Assembly (NCBI GenBank): GCA_024641835.1
Contig: JAHECH010000169.1
Coordinates: forward strand, 1-7,982
Source: Deltaproteobacteria bacterium
GTDB taxonomy: Bacteria > Desulfobacterota > DSM-4660 > Desulfatiglandales > HGW-15
DNA length: 7,982 bases
Direction of reading: 5' to 3'
Shown here: positions 1-5,104 of the stretch, one piece after another
Layout: each line of letters begins with the position of its first letter
How positions within the stretch are numbered: position 1 is the stretch's first letter
The notes under the pieces: model-generated
Told to the model about the DNA's origin: nothing
The model's database searches: none
What the model saw: the letters and a program-made list of their open reading frames with translations, nothing else
Position numbers and translations under genes: made by a program

Positions 1-16
1 ACAAGGGGTCTGTGAT

Positions 17-244
17 GGGGGCATGGGGGTCTCTTTCAAAATGAGGAAACGAAGAGAGACCGGGAAAGACTCCGCAAGGTGAGGACAGCGAAGGCGGGCG
101 GCGCGGCTGCATCAGTCATTTCCATGTTTGGCTTTACGTGGCTATTCCCGTGAAGCCCTCCGCCCGCCTCAACCATGACCTGAAGTTGATCACCGGGCAG
201 CGATTTCTTCGTTTCTCTATTTTGAAAGAGACCCCCATGCCCCC
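17..244. repeat. Foldback element with 38-bp inverted arms
   Basis: The arms at 17-54 and 207-244 are inverted copies matching at 35 of 38 positions. The three mismatches are adjacent, at 43-45 on the left. Each arm begins GGGGGCATGGGGGTCTCTTT and ends AAACGAAG. The 152-bp interior holds a second, perfect 10-bp inverted pair, AGGCGGGCGG at 92-101 and its complement at 160-169. I find no coding frame of note inside. The size and terminal arms would fit a small non-autonomous transposable element (MITE-like), but I see no convincing target-site duplication: the left flank is TGTGAT and the right flank TCAGAT. A structured RNA or the ends of a decayed insertion sequence are alternatives. The inverted repeat is directly visible; its nature is inferred. 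Confidence 0.75.
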
Positions 245-350
245 TCAGATGTCAGCAATGCCCCATGCGTAACCGTATTTATGAAACCTGGGACTTAGTC
301 TTCTCTCCCCCCATTGGGAAAAGGTTCGGAGAAGGGTAGCTCAAACTGCC

Positions 351-790
351 GTGCGATTGAACTTAACCTTATAAAACCACTCACCATTCTTTTGAGAAGG
401 GACCAATACAAAACCTGTTGGGATCCATGGGAAACACGTTGACTTGCTATTCTAAATACTTAACTTCTACCTAGAAAATCAAGACAAACCAAACTGGCGA
501 CCACTGACATCAAAGGTGGTACCGTTCAAATCTGACACTGGAAAGCCCTGCGAGGTTGGATGAGTCAAAGAGGTTGAGTCTGCTCATCGCCCTGAGACAG
601 TCAAGAGTATCTGAACCTAGTGAACGTACAGAGGTAAACCACACAAGGAGACCCGACGATAAAGCTCATGGCGAGGGAAACCATTGTCATGAGAAGCGCG
701 GTGTCGTATCCCTCGCTCTGAATTTGAACATGGGTATCCACGAGTTAGCCATCTCCGCTGTTTTGGGTTTCTTTACTGCGAAAGCAGGAG
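351..790 (+). mobile_element. Probable 5' fragment of a group II intron (domain I-like RNA)
   Basis: Position 351 begins GTGCG, the usual 5' end of bacterial group II introns. About 256 bases later, at 607-640, comes GTATCTGAACCTAGTG followed by ACAGAGGTAAACC. From memory this resembles the GTGTCTGAAACCTCTAGT and AAGGTAAG block of the Lactococcus Ll.LtrB intron, at a similar distance from its 5' end. Then come an AGGAGACCC motif and, near 718-730, CTGAATTTGAAC, which I compare with CTGAATTTACC in Ll.LtrB. At 665-693 there is a 12-bp hairpin containing G-U pairs and capped by a GAAA tetraloop (677-680). A second stem-loop pairs GATGAG with CTCATC near 559-591. I see no intron-encoded reverse transcriptase and no domain V before the next gene, so this would be a truncated, immobile remnant. 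I could not establish an EBS1-IBS1 pairing. The right edge is approximate: it lies somewhere between about 740 and 840. Confidence 0.5.
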
Positions 791-840
791 GCGGCCGGAA
801 GTCAGTGGATCGACCGGCGGAATCGACCGGGAGTTTAACC

Positions 841-1071
841 GTGACCAGTCAACAAAGGAATCCAATCTACAGGAAAGGCAAGAGAAATCCCTTCTGTCTC
901 CATTACAGTACATGTCTGGATGAGGCAGTCAAGAAAGCTTGGGCCTTTTGGGACTGCGGCGAATGTGAACACAGGGCGAGCCGTGATTCGAAAATGGAGA
1001 TCACGAACCAGGTGAATGACTCGATGCCCTACTACGATGTGCCTGTGGATATCTTTGAAGAGGTCTGCTAG
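841..1071 (+). CDS. Small CX5C...CX2C cysteine-motif protein, 76 aa, function unknown
   Basis: The protein carries C19, C25, C39 and C42 with H44 close by, in the pattern NPFCLHYSTCLDEAVKKAW followed by FWDCGEC. This suggests a small zinc-binding knuckle, of a type I associate with deltaproteobacterial hypothetical proteins. The remaining sequence is basic at the N-terminus and acidic at the C-terminus (PVDIFEEVC), with no signal peptide or membrane segment. I chose the GTG at 841 because GGGAG at 829-833 sits 7 bases upstream. The same frame stays open leftward to an ATG at 556, but that part lies over the intron-like RNA and has no convincing ribosome site. An ATG at 730 would add 37 residues, also without a Shine-Dalgarno. 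The gene converges on ktrA with a 4-base gap and I see no terminator between them. I see no clear promoter. The metal-binding role is inferred from cysteine spacing only. Confidence 0.55.
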   Translation: MTSQQRNPIYRKGKRNPFCLHYSTCLDEAVKKAWAFWDCGECEHRASRDSKMEITNQVNDSMPYYDVPVDIFEEVC

Positions 1072-1075
1072 AGGA

Positions 1076-1723
1076 CTATTTTATCTTCTGGATATCCTGT
1101 TCCTTGCCTATCACAACGAGAATGTCGCTGTCTTTGATGACGGAATTCGCGGACGGAATCAGGGTGATCTTGTCAGAGAGGACATCTTTCATGGCGATCA
1201 CCTCGATGTGATATTTCTTTCTCAGATGGAGATCGGCAAAACTCTTTCCTATGAAACTCGGAGGTGGAGCGATCTCGCCGATGTTATAGTCATCAGAAAC
1301 CGGGATATAATCCAGGACGTTGGGAGAGATGATGCTTTTTGCTATCTTGCTGGCCATTTCCCTCTCGGGTATGATCACCTCACTCGCTCCCACCTTCTGA
1401 AGGACTCGCTTATGATCCTCGTTCGGTGCTTTGACAATGATGGTTTTGACGTTCAGCTCCTTCAAGTGAAGTGTCAGGAGAGTGCTCGCTGCCAAATCCT
1501 CGCCAAATGAAACGATGACCGTGTCGTCTTCCTGGATACCGATCGCTTCGAAGACATCCTTCTCCGTAGCGTCGGCAACCACAGCTTTGGTGGAAAAATC
1601 CCTGATCTTCTGGACAATGTCTTTGTTTTTATCTATGGCAATGACTTCTATACCGTTTTCATAGAGTTGTTTGGCAATGTGAAAGCCAAAGATCCCAAGG
1701 CCCACGACAACAACGCGCTTCAC
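1076..1723 (-). CDS. ktrA: KtrA-type RCK regulatory subunit of a potassium uptake system, 215 aa
   Basis: This is a cytoplasmic, nucleotide-binding gating subunit for the KtrB channel-like translocator encoded just upstream. The N-terminal Rossmann fold (RCK_N, about residues 1-125) shows GLGIFG at 8-13 after the first beta strand, acidic D31 at the end of the second strand (EVIAIDKNK), and VVADATEKD around 48-56. The C-terminal part (about 130-215) fits an RCK_C domain, ending in the beta-rich DSDILVVIGKE. With a single RCK_N/RCK_C pair it has the length of KtrA/KtrC rather than of the double-length TrkA. In the family, ATP/ADP or NAD(H) binding to an octameric ring controls ion flow. The start is GTG at 1723, supported by a perfect AAGGAGG 7 bases upstream. 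It is surely in one transcript with ktrB, with 12 bases between them. There is no recognisable terminator after its TAG stop. Confidence 0.93.
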   Translation of the reverse strand: MKRVVVVGLGIFGFHIAKQLYENGIEVIAIDKNKDIVQKIRDFSTKAVVADATEKDVFEAIGIQEDDTVIVSFGEDLAASTLLTLHLKELNVKTIIVKAPNEDHKRVLQKVGASEVIIPEREMASKIAKSIISPNVLDYIPVSDDYNIGEIAPPPSFIGKSFADLHLRKKYHIEVIAMKDVLSDKITLIPSANSVIKDSDILVVIGKEQDIQKIK

Positions 1724-1730
1724 TTCCGTA

Positions 1731-1737
1731 CCTCCTT
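1731..1737 (-). promoter_or_regulatory. Ribosome binding site of ktrA overlapping the ktrB stop
   Basis: On the minus strand the sequence reads TAAGGAGG, so the AA of the ktrB stop codon TAA is also the start of a perfect AAGGAGG Shine-Dalgarno. It is followed by 7 bases and then the GTG that starts ktrA. This fixes the ktrA start and suggests translational coupling between the two subunits. Confidence 0.85.
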
Positions 1738-3109
1738 ATCCCACCATGACTCCTTCCTCTGCATAGGTGATGGTGGTCTTGAGCATCCTCCGCGAAAGAG
1801 AAAAGGCGAGAGTTAAAGGTCCCACCCTGCCGGCGAACATGATGAGAATAGTAGCAATCTTCTGAAAGTCATTCAAGGTGGGGGTCACACTCATCGAGAG
1901 TCCAACGGTCCCAAAGGCAGAAATCGTTTCAAAGAGGTATTCCACGAAGAGCCGCCTGCTTTCAGTGAAAGGGAGATCTCCCTGCACTGCGAACAAAAGC
2001 AGAGAGGTGATGAGAAAAATGGAAAAAACGGAAGCCAAAATGATGGATATGGTCCGGTTGATCAATTCCCTCGGGATTGTTCTCTTGAAGATATGAACGT
2101 CCTCGTTCCCCCTCAGCCGGCTCAGCATGAGCAAGAAGAGAAGGCTGGCGCTGGTCGTTTTCACTCCACCTCCCGTAGAACCGGGAGAAGCGCCGATGAA
2201 CATCAAGACCATGATGGTGAGAATCGTCTGATTGGCCAAATGACTGATATCGACCGTATTGAACCCAGCGGTGCGGGGTGTAATGGATTGAAAAAAAGAT
2301 GCGAGAAGCTGAGTCTGAAAAGGAAGATTCTTGAGGATTCGCTCGCGTTCGAAAACATAGAAGAGGGCGGCTCCAGAGAGGATAAGAATTCCGGTTGTCA
2401 GGAGTACGATTTTAGTGTGTACGGAGAGCCTCTTCTGGCTTCCTCTGATTCTTGCGAAGAGTTCGTACTGGACTATAAAACCGATTCCACCCAGAATGAT
2501 CAACCCCATGATGGTCACATTGACGAACAGATCACCTTGGTATCCGATAAGGCTGTCCGAAAAGAGGGTATACCCGCAGTTATTGAATGCGGAAATGGCG
2601 TGATATACGGCAAGGTAGAATGCGTGGCCAGGGGAATAATCTTGTGCGAAGCGGCTCCAGAGAAGGAGCACTCCTACGAACTCAAAGATGAAAGTGGACA
2701 GGAGGATGGATTTGAGAACGCCAAAGAAGTCTACACGAGGGGTGTGCATGAAAGTGGACTGGAGAATTTCCCGTCCTTTAGTAGAGATCCCTCTGCCCAT
2801 AAGGGCAAAAAATAAGGTGGAAAATGTGATAATCCCGAGTCCTCCAATTTGGAACAGGAATATCGTGATAAGCTGGCCAGCAAAGGAGAGATCCTTTCCT
2901 ACATCGATCACAGTGAGGCCCGTCACACAGACTGCAGAGGCGGAAGAAAAAATGGCATCGACGACCGAAAGGTGGCCCTTGGTTGCTGAGGAGGGAGACC
3001 AGAGAAGAAAAGCGCCCACGATGATCAGGCCGGCAAAACTGAGGATGAAGATCCTTTCGGGAGAGAGAAGTCGCGAAAAGATAGGCTTGATATGCAAAGA
3101 GTGCTTCAT
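1736..3109 (-). CDS. ktrB: KtrB/TrkH-family potassium translocating membrane subunit, 457 aa
   Basis: This inner-membrane K+ (K+/Na+ symport type) translocator is built of four M1-P-M2 repeats. All four pore-loop filter segments are visible: SASAVCVTGLTV (about 56-67), AISAFNNCGYTL (171-182), SITPRTAGFNTV (275-286) and ETISAFGTVGLS (394-405), each with its filter glycine (G64, G179, G282, G403). The intramembrane gating loop of the third repeat is present as GASPGSTGGGVKTTS (306-320), the hallmark of the KtrB/TrkH family. The length of 457 residues is typical of KtrB, and the single-RCK partner downstream supports Ktr over Trk. The ATG at 3109 has only a weak GGAA upstream. It lies 140 bases downstream of the flippase-like gene, with a possible promoter of its own in that gap. 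No key residue appears missing. Confidence 0.94.
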   Translation of the reverse strand: MKHSLHIKPIFSRLLSPERIFILSFAGLIIVGAFLLWSPSSATKGHLSVVDAIFSSASAVCVTGLTVIDVGKDLSFAGQLITIFLFQIGGLGIITFSTLFFALMGRGISTKGREILQSTFMHTPRVDFFGVLKSILLSTFIFEFVGVLLLWSRFAQDYSPGHAFYLAVYHAISAFNNCGYTLFSDSLIGYQGDLFVNVTIMGLIILGGIGFIVQYELFARIRGSQKRLSVHTKIVLLTTGILILSGAALFYVFERERILKNLPFQTQLLASFFQSITPRTAGFNTVDISHLANQTILTIMVLMFIGASPGSTGGGVKTTSASLLFLLMLSRLRGNEDVHIFKRTIPRELINRTISIILASVFSIFLITSLLLFAVQGDLPFTESRRLFVEYLFETISAFGTVGLSMSVTPTLNDFQKIATILIMFAGRVGPLTLAFSLSRRMLKTTITYAEEGVMVG

Positions 3110-3174
3110 CTGTTCCGATCTTTCAATCCATCCACTATGTCACGAACTCTATGAAATAAGTCTCCGAACCTAGA

Positions 3175-3204
3175 ACTATAGTCCAAAATAATCGGTTTTA
3201 CCAA
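3175..3204 (-). promoter_or_regulatory. Possible sigma-70-type promoter for ktrB-ktrA
   Basis: On the minus strand TTGGTA (3204-3199) is separated by 18 bases from TATAGT (3180-3175), about 65 bases before the ktrB start. The boxes are fair matches to -35/-10. The 140-base gap after the flippase-like gene makes an internal promoter plausible, but read-through from upstream would also serve. No terminator is visible in the gap. Confidence 0.3.
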
Positions 3205-3249
3205 TTCAAAAAAGACGTGCATGGAGAGATAAAAGTGGTGAATCGAGTC

Positions 3250-4275
3250 TCAAACGACTTCGGGAACATTGCCGGATAGAGGCTTGTCCACAGAGTTCCT
3301 GTAGAGGCTCATTCCTTCGTAATTGGCGAGAGCCAAGCCCACCAACAAAACGGGGAAGAAGCTGGCGGCGTGAACCACCGTGGCGTAGGAGAGGGCTGGG
3401 CCAGGAGGAACGGCAAACATGGCCAAAGTGATCTGGCAAAGATAATGATAAGGGCCAACATATCCGGGAGATGACGGCACCACAACAGCGATGCACGTGA
3501 TCACCAGTAGGATCAGACTGACATACCAGCCCAGTCGAAATGCTTCAACAAAACCAAAGGCATAAAGAGACAATTGGAAAACAAGCCCATAACAAACCCA
3601 AATGGCCATGGAGAGAAAGGTAACGGTAATGTAATCGTGCCATTTCCTCAATGGCCCAAAACCTGAAATAAATCTCCCTGTGATGATGTCGACCTGATGA
3701 GCGATGCGGTCAGGCAATATCCTACGGACCAATCCAAGGAACATCCTGGTAGAGGATTGGGAATTTTTGAGCAAGACGAGAAGGAAGAGAAGCCCCAAAG
3801 TTGCTGCGAACATGATGTAGCCGCTTCGAACGACCCACTCGGGAAAGGGATGAATAAAGATGGCAACCACCATGAGTGAAAGAAGCGAAAAGACATCGAT
3901 GATTCTCTCCATGACTACAGTGGCAAGGATCGCACTCATAGGGAGTTCACGTTTTTTGCTCAAGACATAAGAGCGCAAGACTTCACCCAAATGGGCCGGT
4001 GTCACGACATTGGCCGCATAGCCGATGATGATGGAAGAGAACAAGCTGCTTGTATCCAGCCGCCTGATGGGATCGAGCAAATAGCGCCATCGAAAAGCTC
4101 GCAAAAGATGGCTCAGGAAAACGATAGCAATGACGGGAAGAAAGTAGAGGTAATTGGCTGTCTTGAGAGAAGTCCACATCTGGCCAAAATCGACTTTCCG
4201 AAAGGCCAGAGCCATGAAAAAGAGGCTGATCAGAATACCGATGAAGAGCTTTTTTTTGTGCTTTCCCGCTGCCAC
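3250..4275 (-). CDS. Flippase-like LPG_synthase_TM (UPF0104) integral membrane protein, 341 aa
   Basis: This polytopic inner-membrane protein belongs to the family that includes the membrane half of MprF, YbhN and AglD. Proteins of this family move or modify lipids or lipid-linked sugars; the substrate here is unknown. Visible hallmarks are an N-terminal basic anchor (KHKKK) followed by a membrane helix at about 10-25, LRAFRWRYLL near 58-67, PAHLGEVLRSYVLS (93-106), VMERIIDV (121-128) and PSSPGYVGPYHYL (267-279). Roughly seven to eight hydrophobic segments are apparent and 341 residues is a usual length. There is no MprF-type aminoacyl-transfer domain and no attached glycosyltransferase. The GTG start at 4275 is the only plausible start downstream of the in-frame stop at 4311. 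It has no clear Shine-Dalgarno, so start confidence is moderate. A strong promoter lies just upstream. The lipid role is family knowledge, not shown here. Confidence 0.88.
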   Translation of the reverse strand: MAAGKHKKKLFIGILISLFFMALAFRKVDFGQMWTSLKTANYLYFLPVIAIVFLSHLLRAFRWRYLLDPIRRLDTSSLFSSIIIGYAANVVTPAHLGEVLRSYVLSKKRELPMSAILATVVMERIIDVFSLLSLMVVAIFIHPFPEWVVRSGYIMFAATLGLLFLLVLLKNSQSSTRMFLGLVRRILPDRIAHQVDIITGRFISGFGPLRKWHDYITVTFLSMAIWVCYGLVFQLSLYAFGFVEAFRLGWYVSLILLVITCIAVVVPSSPGYVGPYHYLCQITLAMFAVPPGPALSYATVVHAASFFPVLLVGLALANYEGMSLYRNSVDKPLSGNVPEVV

Positions 4276-4317
4276 TGTATGCCGATCTGAAGCTAGACTG
4301 ATTGGGAATCACTACAA

Positions 4318-4346
4318 AGTATAGCAAAGAGCTGCATATCTTTCAA
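4318..4346 (-). promoter_or_regulatory. Sigma-70-type promoter of the flippase-like gene
   Basis: On the minus strand TTGAAA (4346-4341), a 17-base spacer and TATACT (4323-4318), with TGC directly before the -10 box, give an extended -10 promoter with optimal spacing. Transcription would begin near 4311, leaving about 36 bases of leader before the GTG at 4275. It lies in the gap after the M28 remnant, so the flippase-ktrB-ktrA stretch probably has its own transcription start. Confidence 0.6.
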
Positions 4347-4362
4347 TGGCGGGGAAACAGGG

Positions 4363-4494
4363 TTATCGTAATTCTTCCAGCAGAACTTGCAGCCTACGCC
4401 CCACTTTTTCCAGGCTTTGGGCGCTCACTTTATCGGTCGTATCCTCCACGGTGTGCCAGTAAGGGTAATCAACGTCGATGATGTCCACTCTGAC
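4363..4494 (-). pseudogene. C-terminal remnant of an M28-family peptidase
   Basis: Read on the minus strand, the frame gives DIIDVDYPYWHTVEDT followed by TDKVSAQSLEKVGRR and ends in LLEELR and a TAA at 4365-4363. The YPYWHT.EDT.DKVS..SLE.VGR pattern is the conserved C-terminus of M28 zinc peptidases (the Zn-ligand His in the YxxWHT.xDT segment). Directly upstream in the same frame is a TGA at 4497-4495, and nothing resembling the rest of the peptidase (about 250 or more residues) precedes it. The terminator of the neighbouring exported-protein gene sits a few bases away. It therefore appears to be a truncated relic left by a rearrangement that replaced the 5' part of the gene. No start codon with a ribosome site is visible, so expression is unlikely. 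Confidence 0.7.
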
Positions 4495-4500
4495 TCATGG

Positions 4501-4528
4501 AAAACAAAAAAGGGGGATTTCTCCCCCT
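4501..4528 (-). terminator. Intrinsic terminator after the small exported-protein gene
   Basis: On the minus strand a perfect 7-bp stem AGGGGGA/TCCCCCT closes a GAAA loop and runs straight into TTTTTGTTTT. It begins 22 bases after the stop codon at 4551. This is a textbook rho-independent terminator for the leftward transcript. The opposite strand has no U-tract, so it works in one direction only. Confidence 0.92.
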
Positions 4529-4550
4529 CACTTGTTCCTCATGAACAGCC

Positions 4551-4934
4551 CTACTGCTTGGCTGGAGTCTCGGCTGGTTTAGGAGCTGTCTTCATCTCTT
4601 TCTTTGCGGTTTTGAAAGCAGCCTTGTAAACCAATTCAGCCATCATTTTGCCATCTTTTTCCACGTACTTTACCCTTACACGCTCGCCAGTCTTGACCTC
4701 GTCCATTGCCTTATAGCCTTTCCATTTGGCATCAGCCACGTCAAACTTCATCTCACCCTTTTTCCCTTTTACGACAAGGAGCTTGGCGACTGAATCCATG
4801 CTGGCCACAGTGCCATAATAATGGAGGGCTTTAGGTTTGGACGCCTCTGGGGCTTTCTTCTCCTGAGCAAACACGGTGGTTACCAACGCAGCGCTGAAGA
4901 GCAGGGAAAGTACGACCAATAATGCTTTCTTCAT
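4551..4934 (-). CDS. Small lysine-rich exported protein with a beta-rich (OB-like) core, 127 aa
   Basis: The product has a classic Sec signal peptide: MKK, a hydrophobic core ALLVVLSLLFSAALV, and a VFA|Q cleavage site after residue 23. The mature chain of about 104 residues contains 23 lysines. Its core, about 36-105, alternates beta-strand-like stretches (YYGTVASMD, AKLLVVKGKKG, KTGERVRVKYV, KMMAELVYK), a pattern like small OB-fold or DUF5666-type periplasmic domains. A Lys/Ala/Pro tail follows. I do not recognise a specific family. I start it at the ATG at 4934 because AGGAGG (4948-4943) lies 8 bases upstream. A GTG three codons earlier overlaps that Shine-Dalgarno and is not credible. A sigma-54-type promoter about 50 bases upstream and tandem dyads next to the regulator gene suggest that the adjacent two-component system controls it. 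A terminator follows, so it is a monocistronic unit. Confidence 0.85.
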   Translation of the reverse strand: MKKALLVVLSLLFSAALVTTVFAQEKKAPEASKPKALHYYGTVASMDSVAKLLVVKGKKGEMKFDVADAKWKGYKAMDEVKTGERVRVKYVEKDGKMMAELVYKAAFKTAKKEMKTAPKPAETPAKQ

Positions 4935-4942
4935 ATCTTTCA

Positions 4943-4948
4943 CCTCCT
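4943..4948 (-). promoter_or_regulatory. Ribosome binding site deciding the start at 4934
   Basis: AAAGGAGGTG on the minus strand gives a perfect AGGAGG with an 8-base spacer to the ATG at 4934. The in-frame GTG at 4943 lies within this same element and is therefore excluded as the start. Confidence 0.85.
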
Positions 4949-4985
4949 TTCTCTCGCAACTCTAATGTGCTTCTAAAGTCTTTGA

Positions 4986-5001
4986 TGCAGCCAGCATGCC
5001 A
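4986..5001 (-). promoter_or_regulatory. Sigma-54 (-24/-12) promoter of the small exported-protein gene
   Basis: The minus strand reads TGGCATGCTGGCTGCA. Aligned with the sigma-54 consensus TGGCACG-N4-TTGCW it differs at two of the twelve constrained positions. The invariant GG (5000-4999) and GC (4988-4987) are exactly 10 bases apart, as required. The predicted transcription start is about 4975, leaving a leader of about 41 bases before the ATG at 4934. The neighbouring gene upstream encodes a sigma-54 activator, and enhancer-like dyads lie 100-140 bases upstream of this start. Confidence 0.72.
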
Positions 5002-5074
5002 ATTTTCCGAAGAAAGATAAGCGACCGTTTCTATGGGCTTTCTTATTGGCTGGCGAAGAGGGAGGGTTTAGAAG

Positions 5075-5092
5075 AGTCCGATTTTTCTGACC
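5075..5092 (-). promoter_or_regulatory. Enhancer-like dyad, promoter-proximal copy (imperfect)
   Basis: The minus strand reads GGTCAGAAAAATCGGACT. This is a second, imperfect copy of the 18-bp palindrome at 5107-5124: the GTCAGAA half is intact and the other half (ATCGGAC against TTCTGAC) has two changes. Its centre is at about -108 from the predicted sigma-54 start and 32 bp, three helical turns, from the centre of the other copy. That is the usual arrangement of paired upstream activator sites for NtrC-like proteins. Binding by the neighbouring regulator is inferred. Confidence 0.5.
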
Positions 5093-5104
5093 AAGCAGGA
5101 AGGA

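Noticed and set aside
500..545. tRNA-like T-loop (GTTCAAATC)
   Set aside because: The flanking bases cannot form the 5-bp T stem and no acceptor or anticodon arm is present; the motif belongs to the intron-like stretch.
556..840. N-terminal extension of the plus-strand cysteine-motif protein from ATG 556
   Set aside because: It lies over RNA-like intron sequence, is rich in Arg/His/Glu without domain character, and has no ribosome site. The GTG at 841 with GGGAG is a better start.
1016..1510. Plus-strand open frame of 164 codons opposite ktrA
   Set aside because: It is a shadow of the ktrA coding strand, which has clear RCK motifs and a perfect Shine-Dalgarno.
2093..2815. Plus-strand open frame of 240 codons opposite ktrB
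   Set aside because: Highly charged shadow peptide without domain signs; the minus strand carries all four KtrB pore loops.
4387..4629. Plus-strand open frame of 80 codons across the terminator
   Set aside because: It runs antisense through the M28 remnant, the terminator and the end of the exported-protein gene; no ribosome site.
4935..4943. GTG start at 4943 for the exported protein
   Set aside because: The codon falls inside the Shine-Dalgarno itself; ATG 4934 is correctly spaced and begins a classic MKK signal peptide.
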